Shown: positions 5,843-12,649 of the stretch, piece after piece
Position numbering within the stretch: position 1 is the stretch's first letter
Layout: each line of letters starts with the position of its first letter
From: a virus
Length of the DNA: 20,389 nt
IMG/VR virus record: IMGVR_UViG_3300027759_000530
Span: 1-20,389 of that record
Strand: one strand, 5' to 3'
Made by a program: the position numbers and the translations under genes
Notes under the pieces: generated by a model
Database searches by the model: none
Told to the model about the DNA's origin: nothing
Seen by the model: the letters and a program-made list of their open reading frames with translations, nothing else

Positions 5843-7468
5843 TTAGGTGAAGTTATAGCGGATAATTCCCTTAGGCATCTTGGCGATTGTTGCCATGTAG
5901 CCGTAGATCGCTACCTGTACTTGCAAGTTGCTTACGACGTTTACGCTCATGTAAGCCTGTGGGCTCTGATAAACGGTAAACGCTTCGGGTGCGAGGATGA
6001 TTGCAGAATCGTCTACAGTCGTAGTAGCTGCGAAGTTCTTATCTACGTAAAGATCAAGACCGAGAACGTTGCCGCGAATTGAGTTAGCTGTTACGCCGCC
6101 TGCGTTATTCATTGGATTAGAGGCGCTGTAAATTGGTCGCCCGGTGGAATCTACAGCACCGAGTAGTAATTGCCACTGTGAACCGTTAGCAATGTAGTTG
6201 CTAGCAAAATAGCCAGTAGCTTCATAGACAAGTCTAGACGCTTCAGATGTGTAACCAATAATGCCGGCAGATGTAGCAGCCTGAGCAGTAGTAGCAACGG
6301 TACCGGCTGTAATTAGCGCGGCATTGACTGTCGTATCGATTGTCTTGAGGTAAGCGTTCTGTAGCTGAGTAGTGAGCTCGGCGTAGAAATTAGGGTCTGA
6401 TCGCTCTAACAATTCGACGCTGAGTGTATTCATACCTGAGTACTTAGAGACTGTACCCGTTAGGTACTCTGTAACCATACCTGTATTTTGTACAGCTCCA
6501 GCCTCGGCCTCGACCGTGACGGCAGGTGCGACGCCTGACTGACCGCCGGCGCTTGTGACAAGTGACGGTACGTTAATTGTCATGCCGCTAGTTGGCAGTG
6601 TGCCACGTGAGCAAGCATCGATAGATGGTGTACCAAAACGTGTATTGGTTGGAAACTCTGATAGGTACTGAGTTGGATTAAATGCAGGGTTAGTACTAAA
6701 TGAATCATCGGCAGCTGTTACATAAAGCTTAGAATCTTCACTACCGAGTGCAGCTTTGATCTTGTGCTCTGTATATGAGCCCATTGAGATAATAGGAGTA
6801 CGGACTCGTTGGGAGTCAAGTACGGATGGGCGAATGATCTTACGAGCGGCCTCGACTTTTTCAGCCTCGACCGGTGCATCTACCGGAGCTTGCTCCGATG
6901 TATTTTCTGGGGCTGTAGTCACAGCTTCCTCGCTTTCAGTTTCTGTTTCAACTTCTACGATGGTCGTAGAAATAGTCGTAGTTTTTTCTTTTGTGCTAGT
7001 TGCAGCTTCTAACTCTGCGCGTGCCGCCATAATTTCATCGACTGAGGCACTCGCGAAGGCCGCACTCTCGACGAGGCTTACCTCTTTGAGGACGGCCGCA
7101 GTGACGAGCAAGTAATCTCCCATCGGCTTAGAGGCGGTTACATCAACCCCTACGGATAAGCCAGAAACTAGATTTTCTTGCGCAAGGAGTAAGGCATCCT
7201 GTCCCCGGCTGCTCATACTCAATCGAAAGGATCCATAAACTCCAGCGGTTGAATCGCTAAATGAAATTGCGCGTCCTACCGGTTTATCCTGTTGATGCTG
7301 CGCTAATAATTTAACAGATGTTGCATCTGGTATAGCTATAGAGCCACGCTCAAACATAACGGGCCCGGCGCTTGTGTGTCCGACCTCGCCGTAAGGTGCG
7401 ACTAGCCCTGAGACAATACGTCTCTCGGTATCGGCGGCTTGTATTTCTTGGCTAAACGTTAGTAACAC
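5843..7468 (-). CDS. Fused prohead protease and major capsid protein (HK97 type)
   Basis: This 541-residue protein joins two normally separate genes. Residues 1-150 resemble the S78 prohead protease: H58 in AQHQQDKPVG, S105 in SGLSVGV, and L-K-E-V-S-L-V-E-S-A-A-F at 127-138. An acidic, Thr/Glu-rich linker (about 150-208) may act as the scaffold or delta domain. Residues about 212-541 are an HK97-fold capsid protein, with G-M-T-I-N-V-P near 300 and a C-terminal strand ending R-Y-N-F-T. Start is GTG at 7468 with a strong AGGAGA 6 bases ahead, overlapping the portal end by 17 bases. The protease would cut itself from the capsid during maturation. Such fusions are known in other very small actinophages. 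Confidence 0.92.
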   Translation of the reverse strand: MLLTFSQEIQAADTERRIVSGLVAPYGEVGHTSAGPVMFERGSIAIPDATSVKLLAQHQQDKPVGRAISFSDSTAGVYGSFRLSMSSRGQDALLLAQENLVSGLSVGVDVTASKPMGDYLLVTAAVLKEVSLVESAAFASASVDEIMAARAELEAATSTKEKTTTISTTIVEVETETESEEAVTTAPENTSEQAPVDAPVEAEKVEAARKIIRPSVLDSQRVRTPIISMGSYTEHKIKAALGSEDSKLYVTAADDSFSTNPAFNPTQYLSEFPTNTRFGTPSIDACSRGTLPTSGMTINVPSLVTSAGGQSGVAPAVTVEAEAGAVQNTGMVTEYLTGTVSKYSGMNTLSVELLERSDPNFYAELTTQLQNAYLKTIDTTVNAALITAGTVATTAQAATSAGIIGYTSEASRLVYEATGYFASNYIANGSQWQLLLGAVDSTGRPIYSASNPMNNAGGVTANSIRGNVLGLDLYVDKNFAATTTVDDSAIILAPEAFTVYQSPQAYMSVNVVSNLQVQVAIYGYMATIAKMPKGIIRYNFT

Positions 7469-8603
7469 TTGTATCTCCTAGCGGTGTGAGTTGCTCCATT
7501 TGTCTAGCTTGGTTTACGTCGATTAAATCTAGGCTTAGCATTTTCTCAATAATCTCTAAACGTTCTTTTGCATCTACTCGTAAGAAAGTGTCGTCTACTG
7601 CAAAACGCACCTGATTAGCAGAATTTGTTATGTCATTCATAGATAAACGATCTTCAATCGCGCAGATATACGGCTGTAGTGAATAAGCCATAAACTCTTT
7701 TCTACCGTCTAATATATTTTGGTAGGTCGTAGAGTTATTCATATCTGCGCTAATCATGTACGCCGGTACGTTCATGGCTCGTGCTATTTCTGTAGCTAAG
7801 TATTGCGATGCTTCGTTATACATCATTTCTTTAGGAGAAAATCCGATATTTTCTACTGATAAAGTGCTAGTCAAATATGCAGTACTACGCGATGCGCGAG
7901 ATGCTTTCCATGATGCAAGTAATCCCTGTATCTGAGCCTCCGGTAAATCTGCACCGTTATTTTTAATTACAGAGGTAGCCATCGGAGTAGCTGCACTTAC
8001 GGCGGCGGCTTTTTGTATATCGTAAGCAGCTTTAATAGTCGTGCCGGCAGTATCCAATACACCTGGTATTAATCCTTGAAAAGTTACAAGCGAACCGATC
8101 CCACTCATTGGTACTTTAATACCGTCTACAAAATAATCTTCAATCTCTGTACCGAATTTATTTGTCGTATATGTAACGCGATTGTTAGCAATCCACTCAA
8201 AGCCGCTAGGTCGCCCATCATCGGCATAGAGTGAACTCGTTCTCCAATACGCACAATTATAAAAGATGAGGCTGTCCACTGTGGCCGAGATAGTTACACT
8301 TCGAGGCTGTCTTTGATCTGGCTGCTCTAACCAAATAGGTGAGCCGAGTTTTTCACCGGTAGATTTTTTGTAAAGTCCCAGATCAATTCCTGAAATAACT
8401 CCGGCGATTAAATTACGGCAACGGGCAACACTGGCAACTTGTAGAGCAAAATTTCTATCGATACCGCTTGAGTTATATCCATAAGTAGAACCCGTATTAA
8501 AAGATCCATAACCGTAGCCGGTAGACATAACGGCAGGTGCGTACTGCGCCTCTACAGACGGCTTAGCAGCCGGCCTCAGTCCCAGAGTTTGCAATAATCC
8601 CAT
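7452..8603 (-). CDS. Portal protein (HK97 family)
   Basis: This 383-residue protein forms the dodecameric DNA channel at one capsid vertex. The family shows in residues about 40-75 (a helix with V-A-R-C-R-N-L-I-A), the hydrophobic core with W-I-A-N-N-R-V-T-Y near 145, and the C-terminal signature: A-R-A-M-N-V-P-A-Y-M-I, then S-T-T-Y-Q-N-I, then L-Q-P-Y-I-C-A-I-E-D-R-L, a pattern typical of phage_portal proteins. The C-terminus A-R-Q-M-E-Q-L-T-P-L-G is also typical. It lies between the large terminase and the protease-capsid gene, as expected. No good ribosome site is visible before the ATG, which sits in a small inverted repeat. Confidence 0.92.
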   Translation of the reverse strand: MGLLQTLGLRPAAKPSVEAQYAPAVMSTGYGYGSFNTGSTYGYNSSGIDRNFALQVASVARCRNLIAGVISGIDLGLYKKSTGEKLGSPIWLEQPDQRQPRSVTISATVDSLIFYNCAYWRTSSLYADDGRPSGFEWIANNRVTYTTNKFGTEIEDYFVDGIKVPMSGIGSLVTFQGLIPGVLDTAGTTIKAAYDIQKAAAVSAATPMATSVIKNNGADLPEAQIQGLLASWKASRASRSTAYLTSTLSVENIGFSPKEMMYNEASQYLATEIARAMNVPAYMISADMNNSTTYQNILDGRKEFMAYSLQPYICAIEDRLSMNDITNSANQVRFAVDDTFLRVDAKERLEIIEKMLSLDLIDVNQARQMEQLTPLGDTSVTNV

Positions 8604-8623
8604 AGTGGGATATTTTCACTATG
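8601..8623 (-). other. Inverted repeat covering the portal start codon
   Basis: CATAGTG (8601-8607) and CACTATG (8617-8623) form a 7-base stem with a 9-base loop. On the minus strand the second arm contains the portal ATG. No clear Shine-Dalgarno stands in the loop. The hairpin could hold back portal translation or be chance; the repeat itself is plain in the sequence. Confidence 0.5.
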
Positions 8624-8654
8624 TCAATCACATTTGAGATAAGCCACAACGTAT

Positions 8655-10103
8655 TTAACTATAGACTTTAGCCTCGGCCATGGGCTGAGTAAGTACATGT
8701 ACGACCATCGATAAGCCGATAGCAATATCAACGGGCCCGGCAGATTTACGGCGGACTATTCTCCAGCTAGCGTCGCTTTCTTTAGCTGCACAATTAGCCA
8801 TAGAGGTAACTAGCTCGTCTTGGCCAGAATGGACTAGCCGCTTATTAGATAGGGCCTCGTAAAGATCGCCGCTAGCTTGGTAGCCCTTTGTGCCGGATAC
8901 GTCGAGGATCTGTATACCGTTTACCTCGAGGCGTTTAGCGATTGATGCGGTCGTATATTTATCGCAGGCAACGGCCCTCGGGTAGTAAATCTTGCACCAT
9001 TTAGCAATCGCATTAGCTACAAAGAGCTCGTCTATAGATACGTCGGAGTGAAATATCTCGAGCACTGCTACACCGATACGACCATCGGCGAGGACTTGCC
9101 CCATTACGAGACTGCCGTCCCTTCTCGACGGTGCCACGTCAAAAGCAAAAATAGTAAGAGGCCCGGGTACAAGTTTTAGATCCTTGTCGCCCGACTCCTC
9201 TACCGACATATGCGGCCACGGGCTCGCCGTACTAGATATCCACTGGCATAAGAGCTCGGTTTTTGTAGTTTCAATCGGCTGTGTAGCTACCGCCTCCTCG
9301 AGTGCCTGCTCTGTGACTGTATATCCGAGTGCCGGATTAGCCATCGCCCACGCGGCGCGATCTGTAATCTTGGCAAAAGATGGAGCTGAGTATTCGTAAA
9401 ATCCAAAAGTCGGAGGCGGACTAGATAGAGCTCTCTCGCGTAAGTCATTGAGTACGACGCTAAAAGCATCCCCAGCATTTGAGGTTAAGAGAGTCTGAGC
9501 ATTAGCTTTAGCGCGAGTAGTTGGAGTAGCTGCCCGGTAGCCCTCCTCACTGATCTCTCGGATCTCATCAATGTAAAGAAATGATGCGGTACGTCCACGC
9601 GATCCATCTCGAGTCGCTGCAACTACATCTAGCCGGTGCCCGTTTTTTAGCTCGATCGACTCGGTGCCATTGGCGTATCGGATCTGCTTTACCTGTCTAC
9701 TCAGATCAGCTGAGCCCTCGATCGCGTAGCAGACTTGCCTAAAGGTATCTAAAGCCATTGATCTATTAGAGCTCATCATAAGTACGTTAGGGGAGTCAAA
9801 TAAAAACATGTGGCCTAGCATCATCATCCGAGCTAGGTGCGTTTTACCCTGTTGCCGGGCACAGAGTACGAGGCTTGTCTTACGTATAAATAAATTATCG
9901 TCACCTATAGAGGTCATGTCTCTAATTACAAAATCTTGCCACGGTAAAAGGGGCAAGCCGATGGAGTCTGCGAGCTGGGCGATCTCATCTCCGCGATTAG
10001 GGCCCTTGATGTAGGGACTATGTAGGCGAGGCTCAGTAGCCCCCATACGGGGCGGAGTCATCTGGGACATATAGGGATCAATCCTGCTCAATCTGGCCCA
10101 CAC
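8655..10103 (-). CDS. Terminase large subunit
   Basis: This is the packaging motor and nuclease. From the GTG at 10103 it has 482 residues. Walker A is ARQQGKT at 82-88, Walker B LYIDE at 176-180, and a coupling motif T-S-N-A-G near 207. The nuclease domain shows acidic residues D322 (F-A-F-D-V-A-P), D381 (A-C-D-K-Y) and D459 (G-P-V-D-I-A). An ATG at 10070 (MSQMTPPRMG) would give 471 residues and is a good alternative start, as it lies just after the HNH stop. The gene follows the HNH endonuclease and precedes the portal. I find no small terminase gene beside it. Confidence 0.95.
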   Translation of the reverse strand: MWARLSRIDPYMSQMTPPRMGATEPRLHSPYIKGPNRGDEIAQLADSIGLPLLPWQDFVIRDMTSIGDDNLFIRKTSLVLCARQQGKTHLARMMMLGHMFLFDSPNVLMMSSNRSMALDTFRQVCYAIEGSADLSRQVKQIRYANGTESIELKNGHRLDVVAATRDGSRGRTASFLYIDEIREISEEGYRAATPTTRAKANAQTLLTSNAGDAFSVVLNDLRERALSSPPPTFGFYEYSAPSFAKITDRAAWAMANPALGYTVTEQALEEAVATQPIETTKTELLCQWISSTASPWPHMSVEESGDKDLKLVPGPLTIFAFDVAPSRRDGSLVMGQVLADGRIGVAVLEIFHSDVSIDELFVANAIAKWCKIYYPRAVACDKYTTASIAKRLEVNGIQILDVSGTKGYQASGDLYEALSNKRLVHSGQDELVTSMANCAAKESDASWRIVRRKSAGPVDIAIGLSMVVHVLTQPMAEAKVYS

Positions 10104-10425
10104 ACGGACCTGCTGGGACCCTTGAGGAGGTTATCGGGGAGGTTTGGATCGGTAAGGCAGGGGGGGTAGCCAAGCGTGCTAAAAAAAGGCCCTGTGAGCG
10201 TGAACCCTTAGCGCTATTGCAGCGCTTGCAGCAAGCCAATAAGTTCTCTGGATTAATCGGATCTCCCCCGGCTTTGATACTGACCACATGATCCACGGTC
10301 GTAGCATCTTGACCACAGTAATAACACACATAACCATCTCGAGCTAAGACGATGAGCCTTACTCTTTTATAGTCTCTACTTACTCGAGGGTCTTGCCTAC
10401 CTCTGACCATCTTAGTAGTGACCAT
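10078..10425 (-). CDS. HNH endonuclease
   Basis: This 115-residue protein has the full HNH zinc-finger core: C-Y-Y-C-G near residue 36, D-H-V-V-S-I-K-A-G-G-D near 45, N-P-E-N-L then C-C-K-R-C-N-S-A-K-G near 66. Genes of this kind next to the terminase are known in several cos phages to be needed for terminase cutting of concatemers, and that is the likely role here rather than a homing nuclease. It overlaps the lysozyme-like gene by 14 bases and the terminase GTG start by 26. An alternative ATG at 10410 would remove the first overlap. The C-terminal 40 residues are Pro/Ser-rich and look disordered. Confidence 0.9.
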   Translation of the reverse strand: MVTTKMVRGRQDPRVSRDYKRVRLIVLARDGYVCYYCGQDATTVDHVVSIKAGGDPINPENLLACCKRCNSAKGSRSQGLFLARLATPPALPIQTSPITSSRVPAGPCVGQIEQD

Positions 10426-10822
10426 TCATCTTATGATATGACCACGCATTACATACAGTCTTATAGCGTGAGGCTATGTACTTAAGGCCAAGGTCTATCT
10501 GTACGTAAGGGTCATGACTCTTAAGCTTAAGCAGCTGAGGTATACCGTAGGCAGTGGACTTAGGGTTATCGGCTCGAGGATTCCATTTACTCTCTTTATC
10601 CCATAACATCTCTAAACATCGATATTGCTTAGCATCTATTATCTGTATATGAGCATATAACTTATAGCTATTAATATGATTGTTATTAACGCCCAGTGCT
10701 GGGCTTATGTTTAACCCCGTTAAACAGAGTACGCCCCATGAGATAGTTCTCCGCGAGCTACACCGCCACAGCGGCTCTCGTCGAGAGAGTGATCGTAGCG
10801 GACGTGTCAAGTACCTATTCAT
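10412..10822 (-). CDS. Lysozyme-like lytic transglycosylase (peptidoglycan hydrolase)
   Basis: From ATG at 10822 this is a 136-residue protein. Residues about 67-136 match the short SLT/goose-type lysozyme domain of actinophages: catalytic E77 in W-D-K-E-S-K-W-N-P-R-A, then P-K-S-T-A-Y-G-I-P-Q-L, D-P-Y-V-Q-I-D-L-G-L-K-Y-I, and the H-x-x-N-G-H-Y end. The N-terminus is Arg-rich, followed by a moderately hydrophobic stretch (about 27-44) that could be a weak signal or membrane anchor. An upstream TTG at 10846 would add eight residues but lies at the likely transcript start. The position next to HNH and terminase, away from the holins, suggests a virion-borne or accessory cell-wall enzyme rather than the main endolysin. 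Confidence 0.82.
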   Translation of the reverse strand: MNRYLTRPLRSLSRREPLWRCSSRRTISWGVLCLTGLNISPALGVNNNHINSYKLYAHIQIIDAKQYRCLEMLWDKESKWNPRADNPKSTAYGIPQLLKLKSHDPYVQIDLGLKYIASRYKTVCNAWSYHKMNGHY

Positions 10823-10839
10823 GCTAGACACGCCCAAAG

Positions 10840-10871
10840 TTATCAACAGATGTTATACACAGATATCCACA
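10840..10871 (+). other. Cluster of three DnaA-box-like sequences (candidate replication origin)
   Basis: Three 9-mers in the same orientation lie within 32 bases: TTATCAACA (10840-10848, one mismatch to TTATCCACA), TTATACACA (10853-10861, full match to TTATNCACA) and ATATCCACA (10863-10871, one mismatch). They fill the gap between the early nuclease gene and the late lysozyme gene. A DnaA cluster is consistent with a phage that has no polymerase, helicase or primase gene and borrows host initiation. Origin function is an inference. Confidence 0.55.
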
Positions 10872-10880
10872 CCCTGTACA
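10852..10880 (-). promoter_or_regulatory. Candidate sigma70-type late promoter
   Basis: On the minus strand TGTACA (10875-10880, 4/6 to TTGACA), a 17-base spacer, and TATAAC (10852-10857, 5/6 to TATAAT) predict a transcript start near 10845, about 23 bases before the lysozyme ATG at 10822. It would drive lysozyme, HNH, terminase, portal and capsid. The elements are interleaved with the DnaA-box cluster, so replication and late transcription could be linked. Confidence 0.4.
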
Positions 10881-10890
10881 TTCGAGTACA
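10875..10890. repeat. Inverted repeat TGTAC-N6-GTACA over the promoter -35 element
   Basis: TGTAC (10875-10879) and GTACA (10886-10890) are separated by six bases and overlap the candidate -35 box. The shape is that of a dimeric regulator binding site. No regulator gene is obvious; the unknown plus-strand protein (12650-13024) or a host factor could bind it. It is short enough to be chance. Confidence 0.3.
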
Positions 10891-10968
10891 TGCACGTAAG
10901 CCGGTAATAATTCTGAAACTACGCGTATTTGATGATTGATCTCAGTCTTGCATATTTTGCAATAATGG

Positions 10969-11448
10969 CTAATGCACTGCATAAATACTCCGAGCAAGAT
11001 CACCGATAGGCGCTAGATCATCTTGATTAATCCAGTAGCTACCATCCTTACGCCTGCGCTGGGCTACCTTGGCACTCTTAATCGGTATCCATCCAGCTAT
11101 GTAGTAGGTAGGGGATTTACCCGTGACAAGGATTGCAATATCGGAGGATCTATCTCGATCAGTCAGGATCAGGTGAGCATCTTTATAGCTAGACCACTTA
11201 ATCTCGATATTGCCACCTATATCGGCATGTAGCTTAAATGTGTTTACACCCGGCTCATAGTTTTTTATCCCGAAGTAATAGGCGACCACCATTTCAGCAC
11301 CTATTGACTCAGCATCTCGAGCAATACCCTCATGTAGGTTTACCTTTTGGAATGATCGATCGATCTTATTAGGAGACTCAAAGGCCCTGCGAAAGGCTAT
11401 TGAGGCAGCCACAAACTCATCATCGCGCTGTAAGCGCTGCATAATCAT
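10969..11448 (-). CDS. PD-(D/E)XK-like nuclease, putative recombination nuclease or resolvase
   Basis: This 159-residue protein shows a likely PD-(D/E)XK core: E52 in a helix with G-A-E-M-V-V-A-Y-Y-F-G, D76 in H-A-D-I-G-G, and E82-x-K84 in N-I-E-I-K-W, followed by strands A-H-L-I-L-T-D and S-D-I-A-I-L-V-T-G. The size and order suit either a Holliday-junction resolvase or a compact exonuclease. As the last gene of the early operon with an ERF-like annealing protein, it could supply the nuclease half of a phage recombination pair. ATG at 11448 overlaps the upstream stop as ATGA. A second ATG two codons later is possible. The fold call rests on motif reading only. Confidence 0.6.
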   Translation of the reverse strand: MIMQRLQRDDEFVAASIAFRRAFESPNKIDRSFQKVNLHEGIARDAESIGAEMVVAYYFGIKNYEPGVNTFKLHADIGGNIEIKWSSYKDAHLILTDRDRSSDIAILVTGKSPTYYIAGWIPIKSAKVAQRRRKDGSYWINQDDLAPIGDLARSIYAVH

Positions 11449-11651
11449 TTACGATTACACTCCAAACAAATCCAGAGCTGACTAGGGCCCTCGCCGGTAT
11501 AGCCGCCATGTAAACGGTTGGAAAAGTGTTCGCCCTTGTCACACCATTCAATCGACGGAGGAGTGACGGTATCCCGTAACTCGGTGCCGTCCATGTCGAT
11601 ACGTAGGCGTTCACCTGTCGATAGATTGATCATTTCGAGATCGCCTGTCAT
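11445..11651 (-). CDS. Small Cys/His protein, possible zinc-binding
   Basis: This 68-residue protein starts at ATG 11651, which overlaps the ERF gene stop as ATGA, and ends in an ATGA overlap with the nuclease gene. The C-terminal half carries C37, H42, H48, C62 and C65, the last pair as W-I-C-L-E-C-N, which would suit one zinc site. The N-terminal half (N-L-S-T-G-E-R-L-R-I-D-M-D-G) looks like two beta strands. I do not recognise the family. It is not a WhiB: the four-cysteine pattern of that family is absent. The tight operon suggests a role in recombination or replication. Confidence 0.65.
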   Translation of the reverse strand: MTGDLEMINLSTGERLRIDMDGTELRDTVTPPSIEWCDKGEHFSNRLHGGYTGEGPSQLWICLECNRK

Positions 11652-12229
11652 TTTTCCCACCGAGGAGGACACTGCACATCGCGGTTACTCTCAGTGCAGA
11701 CAAATCCTTTATATGGTTTCCCAGTCTTGCCGTTCACGCCCTCTTTATAGGCCATAGCCCCATGCCGGCAACTTGGCACATCGAGGACAGCTGTAGGGGT
11801 CACTAGCTGCTGGCCCACGTTTTCAATCGCTGAGCCAAAACTCCAAGGATCTCGCTCCTCGGTGACAGTCATAGTCACACTGCCTACAGGCGGTACGACA
11901 GATAAACCGACCCGGCGCATCTCCTCAAAGCTAGGCCGATTGGCATTTTCGCTAAATTTAGATATGCCGCCAGTGTGTAGGGAACGCCCTATAGATGATG
12001 TAACACAATTCTCCATAGGAAAGCGATTAGATGAGCTACGGATCTCCTCAGCGAAATCACTGGCATAAGGGATCATGTCCTGTACATCTCGGTATAAATC
12101 TGTCTGGACAATGTAACGAGTACCGTCTTGATAGACGAGCTTTGTATCTATGCGACCGGTGGGGTAGTGGAGCCAAAACTTCTCTATACGTTCAGCTACA
12201 GATTCATAGCCCTCGAGTGGATTAGCCAT
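11648..12229 (-). CDS. ERF-like single-strand annealing protein with C-terminal Cys/His tail
   Basis: From ATG 12229 this protein has 193 residues. Residues 5-85 follow the ERF-like pattern of actinophages: G-Y-x-S-V-A-E-R-I-E-K-F-W-L-H-Y-P-T-G-R-I, then M-E-N-C-V-T-S-S-I-G-R-S-L at 72-84, matching the E-x-x-x-T-S-A-x-G-R-A-L signature. A low-complexity middle leads to a C-terminal module with C154, H156, C178 and C187 and the G-K-P-Y-K-G-F-V-C stretch often seen at the end of these proteins. It would anneal single strands and recombine or circularise the genome. The start overlaps the upstream membrane-protein gene by 8 bases; a GTG at 12241 is a weaker start. Confidence 0.75.
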   Translation of the reverse strand: MANPLEGYESVAERIEKFWLHYPTGRIDTKLVYQDGTRYIVQTDLYRDVQDMIPYASDFAEEIRSSSNRFPMENCVTSSIGRSLHTGGISKFSENANRPSFEEMRRVGLSVVPPVGSVTMTVTEERDPWSFGSAIENVGQQLVTPTAVLDVPSCRHGAMAYKEGVNGKTGKPYKGFVCTESNRDVQCPPRWEK

Positions 12230-12383
12230 GGTTGGTCTCACGCTCTGATCCGATTCTCATACCAACAGATCGACCGCGCCAGTATCCGTCTTTCTTACCG
12301 GCTGAGTGGCCGAGTGTGTAAAAGATTGTGGCCGATGCGAATGTATATATAACTATCCATACAAATAGCGTTTCATAATTCAT
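12222..12383 (-). CDS. Small membrane protein, 53 residues, first gene of the early operon
   Basis: ATG at 12383 and TAA at 12222-12224 bound a 53-codon frame. A strong AAGGGG lies about 8 bases upstream. Residues 5-24 (T-L-F-V-W-I-V-I-Y-T-F-A-S-A-T-I-F-Y) form one likely membrane helix, followed by a basic, Gly-rich cytoplasmic tail with G-K-K-D-G-Y-W-R-G-R-S-V-G, a pattern common in tiny single-pass actinophage proteins. Its end overlaps the ERF start by 8 bases, indicating translational coupling. Function is unknown; host takeover at the membrane is possible but unproven. Confidence 0.72.
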   Translation of the reverse strand: MNYETLFVWIVIYTFASATIFYTLGHSAGKKDGYWRGRSVGMRIGSERETNHG

Positions 12384-12529
12384 AACTTTTGCCCCTTAGT
12401 GTTATGGTCGTAACACGGGAACAGATCAAGTTATGTAAAGCTAGTAGGAGCGGATCACGCTCAAATTAACTTGACATAATGTAACGAATCGGATGGAAAA
12501 TAATTATGTGTTTTTCACCACAATTTGTC

Positions 12530-12559
12530 TTGACTTGCTCCTCAGTTCGACGGTTGAAT
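12530..12559 (+). promoter_or_regulatory. Candidate promoter for the plus-strand gene
   Basis: TTGACT (12530-12535, 5/6 to TTGACA), an 18-base spacer and TTGAAT (12554-12559, 4/6 to TATAAT) would start transcription near 12566. That gives a leader of about 85 bases before the ATG at 12650, containing most of the hairpin structure described separately. The -10 is weak, so this remains a candidate. Confidence 0.35.
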
Positions 12560-12614
12560 GAGTGGTAACACTCACTTGCTAAGACTCTAGGGGATACCCC
12601 AGACACTAGGCAAG
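12559..12614 (+). other. Structured leader: two adjacent hairpins
   Basis: The first hairpin is TGAGTG (12559-12564), GTAA loop, CACTCA (12569-12574). The second runs from CTTGC (12575-12579) to GCAAG (12610-12614) and contains a tight inner stem GGGG-ATA-CCCC (12590-12600) extended by TCT/AGA with one bulged A. No T run follows, so it is not an intrinsic terminator for the plus strand. It may be a regulatory RNA leader, a protein-binding DNA site or a packaging/end site. Confidence 0.45.
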
Positions 12615-12649
12615 TACCGACACGCGGACGCTACAGAAATGGGGCTAAA

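Larger units (their letters stand above)
12384..12649. other. Divergent intergenic region between early operon and plus-strand gene
   Basis: This 266-base gap is the largest in the window and separates the leftward early operon from the only rightward gene. It holds a candidate plus-strand promoter (12530-12559), two hairpins (12559-12614) and a perfect TTGACA at 12471-12476 without a matching -10. TTATGTAA (12431-12438) and ATAATGTAA (12477-12485) are similar short motifs. I see no tRNA, no open frame with a ribosome site and no integration site. As the divergent control region it is also a candidate place for cohesive ends, although nothing proves it. Confidence 0.5.

Noticed and set aside
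8599-8627. TTGACA-N17-TATGGG before the portal gene on the minus strand
   Set aside because: The -35 is perfect but the -10 is 3/6 and overlaps the ATG, so the transcript would begin inside the coding region.
10948-10962. TTGCA-N5-TGCAA inverted repeat after the nuclease gene
   Set aside because: Stem too short and no T run; not supportable as a terminator.
11445-11651. WhiB-like regulator, common in actinophages
   Set aside because: The Cys/His spacing does not give the four-cysteine iron-sulphur pattern or the G-(V/I)-W-G-G motif.
12401-12429. Minus-strand promoter TTGATC-N17-CATAAC before the 53-residue gene
   Set aside because: Both boxes are only 4/6, and the predicted start near 12394 would fall inside the AAGGGG ribosome site.
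12471-12476. Perfect TTGACA on the plus strand
   Set aside because: No acceptable -10 at 16-18 bases; nearest A/T-rich hexamer is more than 20 bases away.
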